A stretch of DNA of 64,000 nucleotides from Candidatus Albibeggiatoa sp. nov. NOAA (lineage in GTDB: Bacteria; Pseudomonadota; Gammaproteobacteria; Beggiatoales; Beggiatoaceae), in contig JAOXRS010000193.1 of NCBI GenBank assembly GCA_025800385.1, positions 1 to 64,000 of the forward strand. The letters run 5' to 3'. The notes under the pieces were generated by a model, which saw nothing but the letters and a program-made list of their open reading frames with translations, did no database searches and was not told the DNA's origin. Below, in pieces: positions 1-7,562 of this stretch (position 1 is the stretch's first letter; each line of letters starts with the position of its first letter). The position numbers and the translations under genes were made by a program.

Positions 1-299
1 CGTGGGTCTTTGGCATATTTTGAAATGCTCGCATCGTGAATCAATGCCATTTGCTCACTATGTAATAATGTATCCTCTACTTCCTCTTCAAATTCCTTTC
101 TCCAAGCATGATGTAACGGAATCCATTGTTCTAATAAAGCATCAATTTCCACTTGATTAAATCTATAACCATAATACGGTGGTGTTGAATTACATTTACT
201 TTTTGCCTCCTCATACTCATCAGCAGTCAATACTTTTTGAGCAGCCATCACATTGATAGATAGCAATATCAATAATATAAAATTAATCAATCGAAACAT
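1..299 (-). CDS. Small exported protein of unknown function (partial, 5' part)
   Basis: An open frame reads leftward from ATG at 299-297 and leaves the window at base 1, giving about 99 residues. The N-terminus looks like a signal peptide: a short positive start, a run of Leu/Ile, then a small-residue cleavage site (VMAAQ) near residue 20. The mature part begins with an acidic stretch and contains several Trp, Tyr and Glu residues but no family I recognise. The gene is divergent from metG, so the 240 bases between them should hold both promoters. The product is probably periplasmic or outer-membrane associated. The 3' end and therefore the full domain content are outside the window. Confidence 0.6.
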   Translation of the reverse strand, partial: MFRLINFILLILLSINVMAAQKVLTADEYEEAKSKCNSTPPYYGYRFNQVEIDALLEQWIPLHHAWRKEFEEEVEDTLLHSEQMALIHDASISKYAKDP

Positions 300-453
300 A
301 TGACTTCCAAACAAATAAGGAAAAACATAATTTTGCAAAACTGATAAGAAAAAGCAAATAATATATTTTGGCAAAATGCTATGTGTCTAAAATACAAACA
401 AAATAAAGCGTGTCATTTTTTGACGTAATACTGTGCCCAAATACATGCTCATC

Positions 454-459
454 TATAAT
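454..459 (+). promoter_or_regulatory. Candidate -10 box for metG
   Basis: A perfect TATAAT lies about 90 bases upstream of the metG start. No good -35 element sits 16-18 bases before it, so this is only a candidate sigma-70 promoter. Confidence 0.3.
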
Positions 460-548
460 AGATTCATACCAGCGATGGATTGTTAATTATCAATTGAAAT
501 GCTACCTTATGCACACGCAGTAAAGACAGACTAAGGATGGAAAATAAA

Positions 549-2567
549 ATGCGTAAGATTCTTGTGACCAGTGCCCTACCTTATGCCAATGGCTCAATCC
601 ATATCGGCCATTTAGTTGAATATATTCAAACAGATATCTGGGTGCGCTTCCAAAAAATGCAGGGCAATGAATGCTACTATGTGTGTGCAAATGATGCCCA
701 TGGCACACCGATTATGCTACGTGCACAAAAAGAAGGGATTACACCAGAAGAATTGATTGCGCGAGTACATACCGAACATAACCAAGATTTCCAAGATTTC
801 TCAGTCCAGTTCGATAATTTCTACTCAACCCATTCAGATGAAAATCGCCATTTTTCTAGCTTGATTTACAAGGGTTTACAAGCAGGTGGCCACATTATTC
901 AAAAAACCATCAAACAAGCCTATGATCCTGAAAAACAAATGTTCTTACCCGATCGTTTTATTCAGGGGGAATGCCCGCGCTGTGGTGCAAAAGATCAATA
1001 TGGTGATAACTGTGAAGTCTGTGGCGCGACTTATAGCCCAACCGATTTAAAAAATCCTGTATCTGCGTTATCAGGTGCGACCCCAATTGAAAAAGAATCA
1101 GAACACTATTTTGTCAATTTAGCTGATTTTGAAAACATGTTAAAAGAATGGACGAAAAGTGGCAGTTTACAACCTGAAGTCTCGAATAAATTGGGCGAAT
1201 GGTTTACAGATGGTTTGCAAGCTTGGGATATTTCGCGTGATGCGCCTTACTTTGGCTTCCAAATTCCAGATACTGAAAATAAATATTTTTATGTTTGGTT
1301 AGATGCGCCAATTGGTTACATGGCCAGTTTTAAAAACTTATGCGACCAAAAAGGCTTAAACTTCGATGAATTCTGGGCAGAAGACAGTGAAGCCGAGCTA
1401 TACCATTTTATCGGTAAAGACATTATTTATTTTCATGCCTTATTCTGGCCTGCGATGTTAACAGGTGGAAAATTCAGAAAACCCACATCCATTTTTGCCC
1501 ACGGCTTCTTAACGGTTGATGGTTACAAAATGTCTAAATCTCGCGGCACGTTTATCACCGCCCGCTGTTATTTAGATCATTTAAATCCTGAATATTTACG
1601 CTATTATTATGCAGCAAAATTAACCCCGAATGTTGACGATATTGACTTGAATTTAGAAGACTTTATCCAACGTGTAAACTCAGATTTAGTCGGTAAAGTA
1701 GTGAATATTGCCAGCCGTTGTGCAGGTTTTATTACCAAACGATTTGGTGGTATGTTAGCGGATGCTTTGCCTGATGTAGCATTGTACGATAGCTTTATTG
1801 AAGCAGGTGCAGAAATCGCTCAAGATTACGAAGCGCGTAATTACAATAAAGCGATGCGTGGCATTATGGCACTAGCGGACAAAGCGAATCAGTATATTGA
1901 TGAAAACAAACCGTGGGTGATTGCTAAAGAAGAAGGCAAAGATGCAGAATTACAAGCTATTTGTACTCAAGGCTTAAACTTATTCCGTGTGTTAATGAGT
2001 TATTTAACTCCGATTTTACCACCAATGAGTCAAGCAGCTGAAAACTTCTTAAATGCGCCGATGGTCTGGCAACCTGAAGCCTTGTTAAATCACAAAATTG
2101 AGAAGTTCAAACCATTAATGAAACGGATCGAGCAAGCTCAAGTTGATAAAATGGTTGATGCATCTAAAGAAGATTTAGCAGCAACCCAACCTGCTGCAGC
2201 ACCGAAGAAACCAGCGAACGATAATCCACCAATTGCTGATGTCATTGCTTATGATGATTTTGCAAAAGTGGATTTACGTATTGCTAAAATTGTTAATGCA
2301 GAACATGTGGAAGGCGCGGATAAATTATTGCAACTCACTTTAGATATTGGTGAAGAAAACACTCGTAATGTATTTGCAGGCATTAAAGATGCGTATGCAC
2401 CAGAAACCTTAATCGGTCGTTATACGGTGATGGTAGCCAATCTTGCACCGCGTAAAATGCGTTTTGGTATTTCCGAAGGTATGGTATTAGCTGCAGGGCC
2501 GGGCAAAAAAGATTTATGGATTTTAAGCCCTGATGAAGGCGCACAACCTGGTATGAAAGTGAAATAA
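549..2567 (+). CDS. metG: Methionyl-tRNA synthetase
   Basis: Charges tRNA-Met with methionine in the cytoplasm. The class I signature is intact: a HIGH-type motif (SIHIGH) near residue 22 and KMSKS near residue 327. A zinc knuckle of two CxxC pairs starts around residue 142. A C-terminal tRNA-binding OB domain (about residues 566-672, with KVDLRIAKI) matches the long E. coli type, and the length of 672 aa is normal for it. An in-frame ATG exists at 537, but AAGGA at 533-537 overlaps that codon and would serve the ATG at 549, which also fits the usual N-terminus ([15 protein letters not shown]). Transcribed alone, with a hairpin just after the stop. Confidence 0.97.
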   Translation: MRKILVTSALPYANGSIHIGHLVEYIQTDIWVRFQKMQGNECYYVCANDAHGTPIMLRAQKEGITPEELIARVHTEHNQDFQDFSVQFDNFYSTHSDENRHFSSLIYKGLQAGGHIIQKTIKQAYDPEKQMFLPDRFIQGECPRCGAKDQYGDNCEVCGATYSPTDLKNPVSALSGATPIEKESEHYFVNLADFENMLKEWTKSGSLQPEVSNKLGEWFTDGLQAWDISRDAPYFGFQIPDTENKYFYVWLDAPIGYMASFKNLCDQKGLNFDEFWAEDSEAELYHFIGKDIIYFHALFWPAMLTGGKFRKPTSIFAHGFLTVDGYKMSKSRGTFITARCYLDHLNPEYLRYYYAAKLTPNVDDIDLNLEDFIQRVNSDLVGKVVNIASRCAGFITKRFGGMLADALPDVALYDSFIEAGAEIAQDYEARNYNKAMRGIMALADKANQYIDENKPWVIAKEEGKDAELQAICTQGLNLFRVLMSYLTPILPPMSQAAENFLNAPMVWQPEALLNHKIEKFKPLMKRIEQAQVDKMVDASKEDLAATQPAAAPKKPANDNPPIADVIAYDDFAKVDLRIAKIVNAEHVEGADKLLQLTLDIGEENTRNVFAGIKDAYAPETLIGRYTVMVANLAPRKMRFGISEGMVLAAGPGKKDLWILSPDEGAQPGMKVK

Positions 2568-2585
2568 TTTTTATTGTAATAAATA

Positions 2586-2630
2586 GCAGTCTTTGATTTT
2601 TTTAGATATTCATTGAAAATCGAAGGCTGC
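2586..2630 (+). terminator. Hairpin after metG (possible terminator)
   Basis: Bases 2586-2600 pair with 2616-2630 over 15 positions with two G-U pairs and a 15-base loop. No T-run follows. It lies 19 bases after the metG stop, so a role in 3'-end formation or RNA protection is plausible. Confidence 0.45.
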
Positions 2631-2779
2631 CAGTGCTGTATCACCCATCTTGAAATATCATAGTCCTCACTTCACTAACCTTTCAACCACTTTTAAATAT
2701 AAATCTCGCATAAGTTTACTGTTATAGATTTACTGTTTATCATGGTTGGATTCCTCTTTTAAATACTGTAAAAACACTC

Positions 2780-3172
2780 ATGTATACTCTGAGCTATCAC
2801 ATTACCTCAGCCTTGTTGGGACTCAGCATTGCTGGCATTATTTTATTTCTGATTCGCCGCGATCACTTGCATACTCGCCATGCTTTATGGTGGTTATGGA
2901 TTGCGTTTATTATTCTTATTTTGGGAATTTTCCCCCGTATTATTGATATTTTGGGCGGTTTTTTAGGAATTAATTACCCACCCACCTTGATATTTGTTTT
3001 AGGTATCGGCATGTTGTTAGTCAAAGTGCTGGGGGTTGATATTCATCAGTCAGAATTAGAACGCCGCCAACGCCGCATTACACAACGCTTAGCACTACTT
3101 GAAGAAGAAAACCGTACCAATGCCAAGCTGGTTAAACAGCTACAAAGCGCATTAGACAAAACAAAGGAATAA
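2780..3172 (+). CDS. DUF2304 family membrane protein
   Basis: A 130-residue protein with three predicted membrane segments (about residues 8-26, 34-56 and 68-86). A charged C-terminal tail rich in Arg, Glu and Gln (ERRQRRITQRLALLEEE) is likely to form a coiled coil in the cytoplasm. The pattern of an RR motif after the first helix, a WLW segment and an NYPPTLIF turn is typical of DUF2304. Members often sit beside glycosyltransferases of polysaccharide pathways, but none is adjacent here. The stop is one base before the prlC start and the prlC ribosome site lies in its last codons, so the two are probably co-transcribed. Molecular function is unknown. Confidence 0.75.
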   Translation: MYTLSYHITSALLGLSIAGIILFLIRRDHLHTRHALWWLWIAFIILILGIFPRIIDILGGFLGINYPPTLIFVLGIGMLLVKVLGVDIHQSELERRQRRITQRLALLEEENRTNAKLVKQLQSALDKTKE

Positions 3173-3173
3173 T

Positions 3174-5198
3174 ATGGATAACCCGTTATTAAGCCAAACC
3201 CATTTACCTGCTTTTTCTCAAATTAAACCAGAACATGTATTACCAGCATTAGAAACAGTTCTAGCGGACAATCGTGCAGCAATTGAGTCGATCTTGTCAC
3301 AAACTGCAGCGTATAGTTGGGAAAATCTGGTATTACCGATGGCGGAATTAGATGATCGTTTACAACGTTTATGGTCGCCTGTGAGTCATTTACACAATGT
3401 GCAAGACAGTGATGAATTACGTGAGGTTTATGACCAAGGTTTAGGTTTAATAACGGCTTATCAAGCGGAAGTCGGGCAAAATGCAGCGTTAAATCAAGCT
3501 TATAAGGCTGTGAAAGACAGTGACGATTTTGAGCAATTGGATTATGCACAACAAAAAGTTGTCACCAATATGTTGCGTCAATTTCATTTAGCAGGTGTGG
3601 ATTTACCTGATGCGCAAAAAGCCCGTTGCAAAGAGATTATGCAGCAATTATCACAGCTAAGTTCTAAATTTGGTCAAAACGTGTTGGATGCGACTCATGC
3701 GTGGAAAAAGCATATTACTGATGAAGCTGATTTACAAGGTTTGCCTGATTCGGTTAAGGCCTTATTGAAGCAAAATGCGCAGCAAGCAGAATTAGAAGGT
3801 TGGGTAATTACCTTAGATATGCCATGTTATCAACCTGTGCTGACCTATGCTGATAACCGTGAATTGCGTCAAGAACTATATCAAGCATTTGTCACTCGCG
3901 CCTCAGAATTCAATGATGGCCAATGGGATAATTCTGGCATTATGCAACAAATCATGACATTACGCCAAGAATTAGCTGAACTGCTGCATTTTGACAATTA
4001 TGCTGCATTATCGGTTTATCAAAAAATGGCTGACTCTCCTGACAAGGTACTCGAATTTTTGGATGATTTAGCTGAAAAATCCAAACCATTCGCTTTAACA
4101 GAATTAGAACAAGTCAAAGCGTTCGCACAGGAAAATGATGGTTTACAAGATTTCACCCAAGCCGATTTATGGTATTACTCTGAGAAGTTAAAGCAGGCAC
4201 AGTATGACATTTCTCAAGAAGCATTAAGACCTTATTTTGCATTGCCACAAGTGACACAAGGCATGTTTGACATTGTGCAGCGTTTATACGGCATCACGAT
4301 TCAAGCGCGGGATGATGTTGATGTATGGCATGAAGATGTGACTTTTTATGAGATTCATGACGAAAATGGTGAATTACGTGGACAATTCTATTTAGACCCA
4401 TATGCACGGCAGAAAAAACGCGGTGGGGCTTGGATGGATGAGTGTGTGATTCGCAAAAAAGTCGGTGAGTCGATTCAATATCCTGTGGCGTATTTAGCGT
4501 GTAATTTCACACCGCCTGTTGATGGGCAACCCAGCTTATTAACTCATAATGAAGTGACAACCTTGTTCCACGAGTTTGGTCATGGTTTGCACCATATGTT
4601 GACTCAAGTTGATTATAGTCCTGTGTCGGGTATCAATGGCGTAGAATGGGATGCTGTGGAATTGCCTAGTCAGTTTATGGAAAATTGGTGCTGGGAAAAA
4701 CCCGCATTGGATTTGTTTGCTAAGCATGTGGAAACAGGTGAAAACTTGCCTGATACTTTGTTTGAGAAATTAAATGCGGCGAAGAACTTCCAAGCAGGTT
4801 TATTTATGCTGCGTCAATTGGAGTTTGGTTTATTTGATTTCCGTTTGCATAAGGAATTTTCAGCAGATACAGATATTCAGGCGTTGTTAAATAGCGTTCG
4901 TGAGCAGGTGTCTGTATTGCCACCACCTGAGTTTAATCGTTTTCAGCATTCTTTTGCACATATTTTTGCAGGCGGTTATGCAGCGGGCTATTACAGTTAT
5001 AAATGGGCGGAAGTGTTGGCGGCGGATGCCTTTAGCTTGTTTGAGGAGCAAGGTATTTTTAACCGTGAAACAGGCCAGTCTTTTATGCAAAATGTGTTGG
5101 AAAGAGGTGGCTCAAAAGGCGCGATGGATTTATTCATTGCATTCCGAGGCCGAGAACCAAAAGTAGATGCACTATTGAGCAAGTTGGTTGCTGCGTAG
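3174..5198 (+). CDS. prlC: Oligopeptidase A (M3 metallopeptidase)
   Basis: A cytoplasmic zinc peptidase of the thimet oligopeptidase family that degrades short peptides, including cleaved signal peptides in E. coli. The M3 zinc motif HEFGH lies at about residue 466, followed by the GLHHML stretch. The third zinc-ligand Glu should lie in the following helix (WDAVELPSQFMENW). The length of 674 aa agrees with E. coli OpdA (680). The start ATG follows the previous gene's stop by one base, with AAGGA as ribosome site, which indicates translational coupling to the DUF2304 gene. No signal peptide is present. Confidence 0.96.
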   Translation: MDNPLLSQTHLPAFSQIKPEHVLPALETVLADNRAAIESILSQTAAYSWENLVLPMAELDDRLQRLWSPVSHLHNVQDSDELREVYDQGLGLITAYQAEVGQNAALNQAYKAVKDSDDFEQLDYAQQKVVTNMLRQFHLAGVDLPDAQKARCKEIMQQLSQLSSKFGQNVLDATHAWKKHITDEADLQGLPDSVKALLKQNAQQAELEGWVITLDMPCYQPVLTYADNRELRQELYQAFVTRASEFNDGQWDNSGIMQQIMTLRQELAELLHFDNYAALSVYQKMADSPDKVLEFLDDLAEKSKPFALTELEQVKAFAQENDGLQDFTQADLWYYSEKLKQAQYDISQEALRPYFALPQVTQGMFDIVQRLYGITIQARDDVDVWHEDVTFYEIHDENGELRGQFYLDPYARQKKRGGAWMDECVIRKKVGESIQYPVAYLACNFTPPVDGQPSLLTHNEVTTLFHEFGHGLHHMLTQVDYSPVSGINGVEWDAVELPSQFMENWCWEKPALDLFAKHVETGENLPDTLFEKLNAAKNFQAGLFMLRQLEFGLFDFRLHKEFSADTDIQALLNSVREQVSVLPPPEFNRFQHSFAHIFAGGYAAGYYSYKWAEVLAADAFSLFEEQGIFNRETGQSFMQNVLERGGSKGAMDLFIAFRGREPKVDALLSKLVAA

Positions 5199-5676
5199 TT
5201 TGGAACAAGATTAAACGGATAGTTGGATAGACAGGATTTTTGTGTTGTGCATTAATCATCTAAAATTTTTATTGTACAGACAATTGTATTCTAAACAGGT
5301 TGAGCCAAAATTCAGTAATAAACTGATTTCCATTTGATAGGTTTTTAGGTAGTTAATGGCTTGTGCTCTGGCTTGAGTTCACTTCCTTTTTTTCCTGACA
5401 ATATTCCTTCTATTCGTTTCCATTAGCTATCTTTTAGGATTTTTCTGTTTATTTCATATTTACAGTCATTTTTTTATCTCTGTAAAAGTATAGCTTTCTT
5501 CTGATTTTTTTACATTCAAAAGCGCAAACTCTGTTTTTTATAGACTTCTTGTTACAAGATTGGCTACATAACACAGATTCCAAATGGATTTTATATTGTA
5601 ACTGCCTACGGTTTATATCTGTTATTCTTACAAAATTATGACATAATATTTACTTGTTTTAGATTGACACAAAACA
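5199..5676. other. Intergenic region between prlC and hflD
   Basis: About 480 AT-rich bases with many short T-runs. I see no open frame of protein character, no RNA gene and no convincing stem directly after prlC. The right end must hold the hflD promoter; CATAAT around 5642-5647 is a possible -10 element but lacks a good -35 partner. Confidence 0.5.
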
Positions 5677-6324
5677 ATGAAAAATATTGAACATAGTACA
5701 ATTGCACTGGCAGGGCTGTTCCAATCTGCTTATTTAGTAAAGCAAATTGCTAAACAAGGTATGGTTGACCAATCTTATTTTGAAACCGCAATTGCTAGTA
5801 TTTTAAAATTGGATGCGCCATCTACTGCTGATGTATATGGTGGGGTTACAAATGTGCAGCAAGGCTTCCGTTTATTAATCAAACAATTTGGGGCAGAAGA
5901 AGAGCAAACCTTCGATCATGAGTTAATGCGCTATGTATTAAACATGGTGGTATTAGAACGTAAGTTACAAAAAGATAAAACGATGCTCTCAGTGATCGGT
6001 AATCGAGTGCGAGAGGCCATCAGTTATGCAGAACATAATCATTTAAGTCATGAGCATGTTTTGGATAGTCTCGCCAATTTATATCTGGATACCATGAGCA
6101 ATCTTACACCACGGATTCAGGTAACAGGCGAAAGACGATTTTTAGAAAATGAAATCAATGCAAAGAAAATCAGAGTCATGTTGCTTGCAGGTGTACGTTC
6201 AGCAGCATTATGGCGACAAAAGGGTGGTTCTAAGTGGCAATTCGTATTTTCTCGTAAAAAAATAATTAATATTGCTAAATGCCATTTAGAATCATTATAT
6301 GTCACTGAGAACCCTGTTAGATAG
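5677..6324 (+). CDS. hflD: High-frequency lysogenization protein HflD homologue
   Basis: A 215-residue, largely helical protein matching HflD (213 aa in E. coli). Family features visible are the N-terminal ALAGLFQSAYLV helix, a YGGV turn, the LNMVVLERKL segment and a late RIQVTGE stretch. In E. coli HflD is a peripheral inner-membrane protein that binds the lambda CII activator and lies between mnmA and purB. Neither of those genes is adjacent here, so the gene has moved out of its usual context. The last residues (SRKKIINIAKCHLESLY) are typical of the family rather than an extension. The true host role is not established. Confidence 0.9.
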   Translation: MKNIEHSTIALAGLFQSAYLVKQIAKQGMVDQSYFETAIASILKLDAPSTADVYGGVTNVQQGFRLLIKQFGAEEEQTFDHELMRYVLNMVVLERKLQKDKTMLSVIGNRVREAISYAEHNHLSHEHVLDSLANLYLDTMSNLTPRIQVTGERRFLENEINAKKIRVMLLAGVRSAALWRQKGGSKWQFVFSRKKIINIAKCHLESLYVTENPVR

Positions 6325-6333
6325 TGATAAATC

Positions 6334-6368
6334 GGCTATAATCAAGTTTATTTTGACTATTTATAGCC
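6334..6368 (+). promoter_or_regulatory. TATAAT box and stem just before the thioesterase start
   Basis: GGCTATAA at 6334-6341 pairs with TTATAGCC at 6361-6368, and the ATG begins at 6369. A perfect TATAAT (6337-6342) overlaps the left arm, with TGTTAG 16 bases upstream as a weak -35. No Shine-Dalgarno sequence is seen. A transcript started here would have only about a 20-base leader. Confidence 0.35.
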
Positions 6369-7076
6369 ATGTCTAATACCATTAATTTATTTACACTGCC
6401 GTTTGCTGGCGGCAATTTTTATTCTTATCGCGCTTTTCAAGCTTATATGCCTCCTTACATTAAAATGCAGCCTTTAGAACCCCCTGGGAGAGGCAGGCGA
6501 GTTACTGAAGCTTTATTACCTGATTTGGAAGATATGGCTGATGATGCGTTGTTAAAATTACAAAAATATGATTTATCAAAGCCTTATTTAATTTATGGGC
6601 ACAGCATGGGTGGTTTAATGGGGTATTTATTGATACAACGCTTGCAACAGCACAAGATTCCACCCCCTCAGCATTTTATTGTTTCGGGTCGCCGTTCTCC
6701 TGATAAGTTTTATCATCATACTTATCATACGCTTCCTCCTAATGAATTTATTCAATGGCTTAAAACCTTGGGGGGGTTACCACAAAGCATTTTAGACAGT
6801 GATGAATTGCTTGAATTTGTGACACCAATTATTCAAACTGATTTTCAAGCCACAGAAACATTTGTTTATGAGCAACGTCCACGGACTAAATTACAAGTAC
6901 CAATTACTGCTTTTTATGGAACAGATGAAAGTATTTCTGAGCAAGATATGGAAAATTGGCATCAAGAGTCGACACAATCTGTGAATATTGAACAATTTGA
7001 AGGAGATCATTTTTTTATTTTTAAACCTGTTTTTCTAAATCGGTTTAAACAATTATTAGCTGATTGCACCATCTAA
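6369..7076 (+). CDS. Type II thioesterase (GrsT-like alpha/beta hydrolase)
   Basis: A stand-alone thioesterase of the PF00975 family, the kind that removes wrong acyl groups from carrier proteins of non-ribosomal peptide or polyketide synthases. Visible family features are the N-terminal LPFAGGNFYSYR stretch, an oxyanion-type PPGRGRR motif, the nucleophile elbow GHSMGG near residue 78, an Asp region (FYGTDESIS) and a late GDHFF with the catalytic His. The length of 235 aa is normal. No synthase gene is present in the window, though an Sfp-type phosphopantetheinyl transferase lies at 59.2 kb. Fatty acid or other acyl-CoA substrates cannot be excluded. Confidence 0.85.
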   Translation: MSNTINLFTLPFAGGNFYSYRAFQAYMPPYIKMQPLEPPGRGRRVTEALLPDLEDMADDALLKLQKYDLSKPYLIYGHSMGGLMGYLLIQRLQQHKIPPPQHFIVSGRRSPDKFYHHTYHTLPPNEFIQWLKTLGGLPQSILDSDELLEFVTPIIQTDFQATETFVYEQRPRTKLQVPITAFYGTDESISEQDMENWHQESTQSVNIEQFEGDHFFIFKPVFLNRFKQLLADCTI

Positions 7077-7094
7077 TTGACTAGTATTAACACT

Positions 7095-7188
7095 ATGCTC
7101 GACTTTTATAAAAAATTGATTTTATGCTTTTTTAAACTTAAAAAGTGTTCTTTATAAAGTTAATTGCTTAAAAAATTAAGTCGAGCAT
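7095..7188. repeat. 94-bp element bounded by an 11-bp perfect inverted repeat
   Basis: ATGCTCGACTT at 7095-7105 is exactly repeated in inverse at 7178-7188, with 72 very AT-rich bases between. Flanking bases do not show an obvious target duplication. It could be a small non-autonomous element or a long-loop hairpin after the thioesterase gene. Confidence 0.45.
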
Positions 7189-7309
7189 TATATTAGTGCA
7201 GTAAATTCTATATTAAACATTATAAAAATATTTAGCTTTTGAGACTAATCCTATTTGAATGGCTTTTAGATATAACACATAAGACAGATTTAACTATATT
7301 ATAAAGGTA

Positions 7310-7492
7310 ATGCAGCTCACTTCTTTTGAATGGGAAGGACAAATTACAGCCACAACAGGTTCATTTGGTACGCACAGCTCAGAAGCACATATTGCACATC
7401 GTAGCAATGGATTAAAAATCACAGGCAGTATGAAGTATTTCCATGAAAAAGGCTGGGATTTTCAAGCCACTGATGAGGAGGGAGTCAAGTGA
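7310..7492 (+). CDS. Short hypothetical protein
   Basis: A 60-residue open frame with no family I recognise. It is rich in Thr, Ser and Gly and has no signal peptide or membrane segment. Support comes from an AAAGG two bases before the ATG (closer than ideal), an AT-rich promoter-like stretch before it, and a hairpin that starts exactly at the stop codon, as expected of a gene end. It stands alone between the thioesterase and the convergent polA. It could be a real small gene or a remnant of a longer one. Confidence 0.4.
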   Translation: MQLTSFEWEGQITATTGSFGTHSSEAHIAHRSNGLKITGSMKYFHEKGWDFQATDEEGVK

Positions 7493-7525
7493 CTCCATTT
7501 CAATATATCATGAGAAACGGAGTCA
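7490..7525. terminator. Hairpin between the short ORF and polA
   Basis: TGACTCC at 7490-7496 pairs with GGAGTCA at 7519-7525, and the stem continues inward with TTTC/GAAA around one mismatch. It lies between two convergent genes and could end transcription from both sides. No long T-run follows on either strand. Confidence 0.5.
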
Positions 7526-7562
7526 TCTTACAATAATTAGGAAACAGCTTTAGCCATTGATT

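Noticed and set aside
2746-2946. Open frame overlapping the start of the DUF2304 gene
   Set aside because: The overlapping frame from 2780 has membrane helices and a family match and is coupled to prlC; this one has neither.
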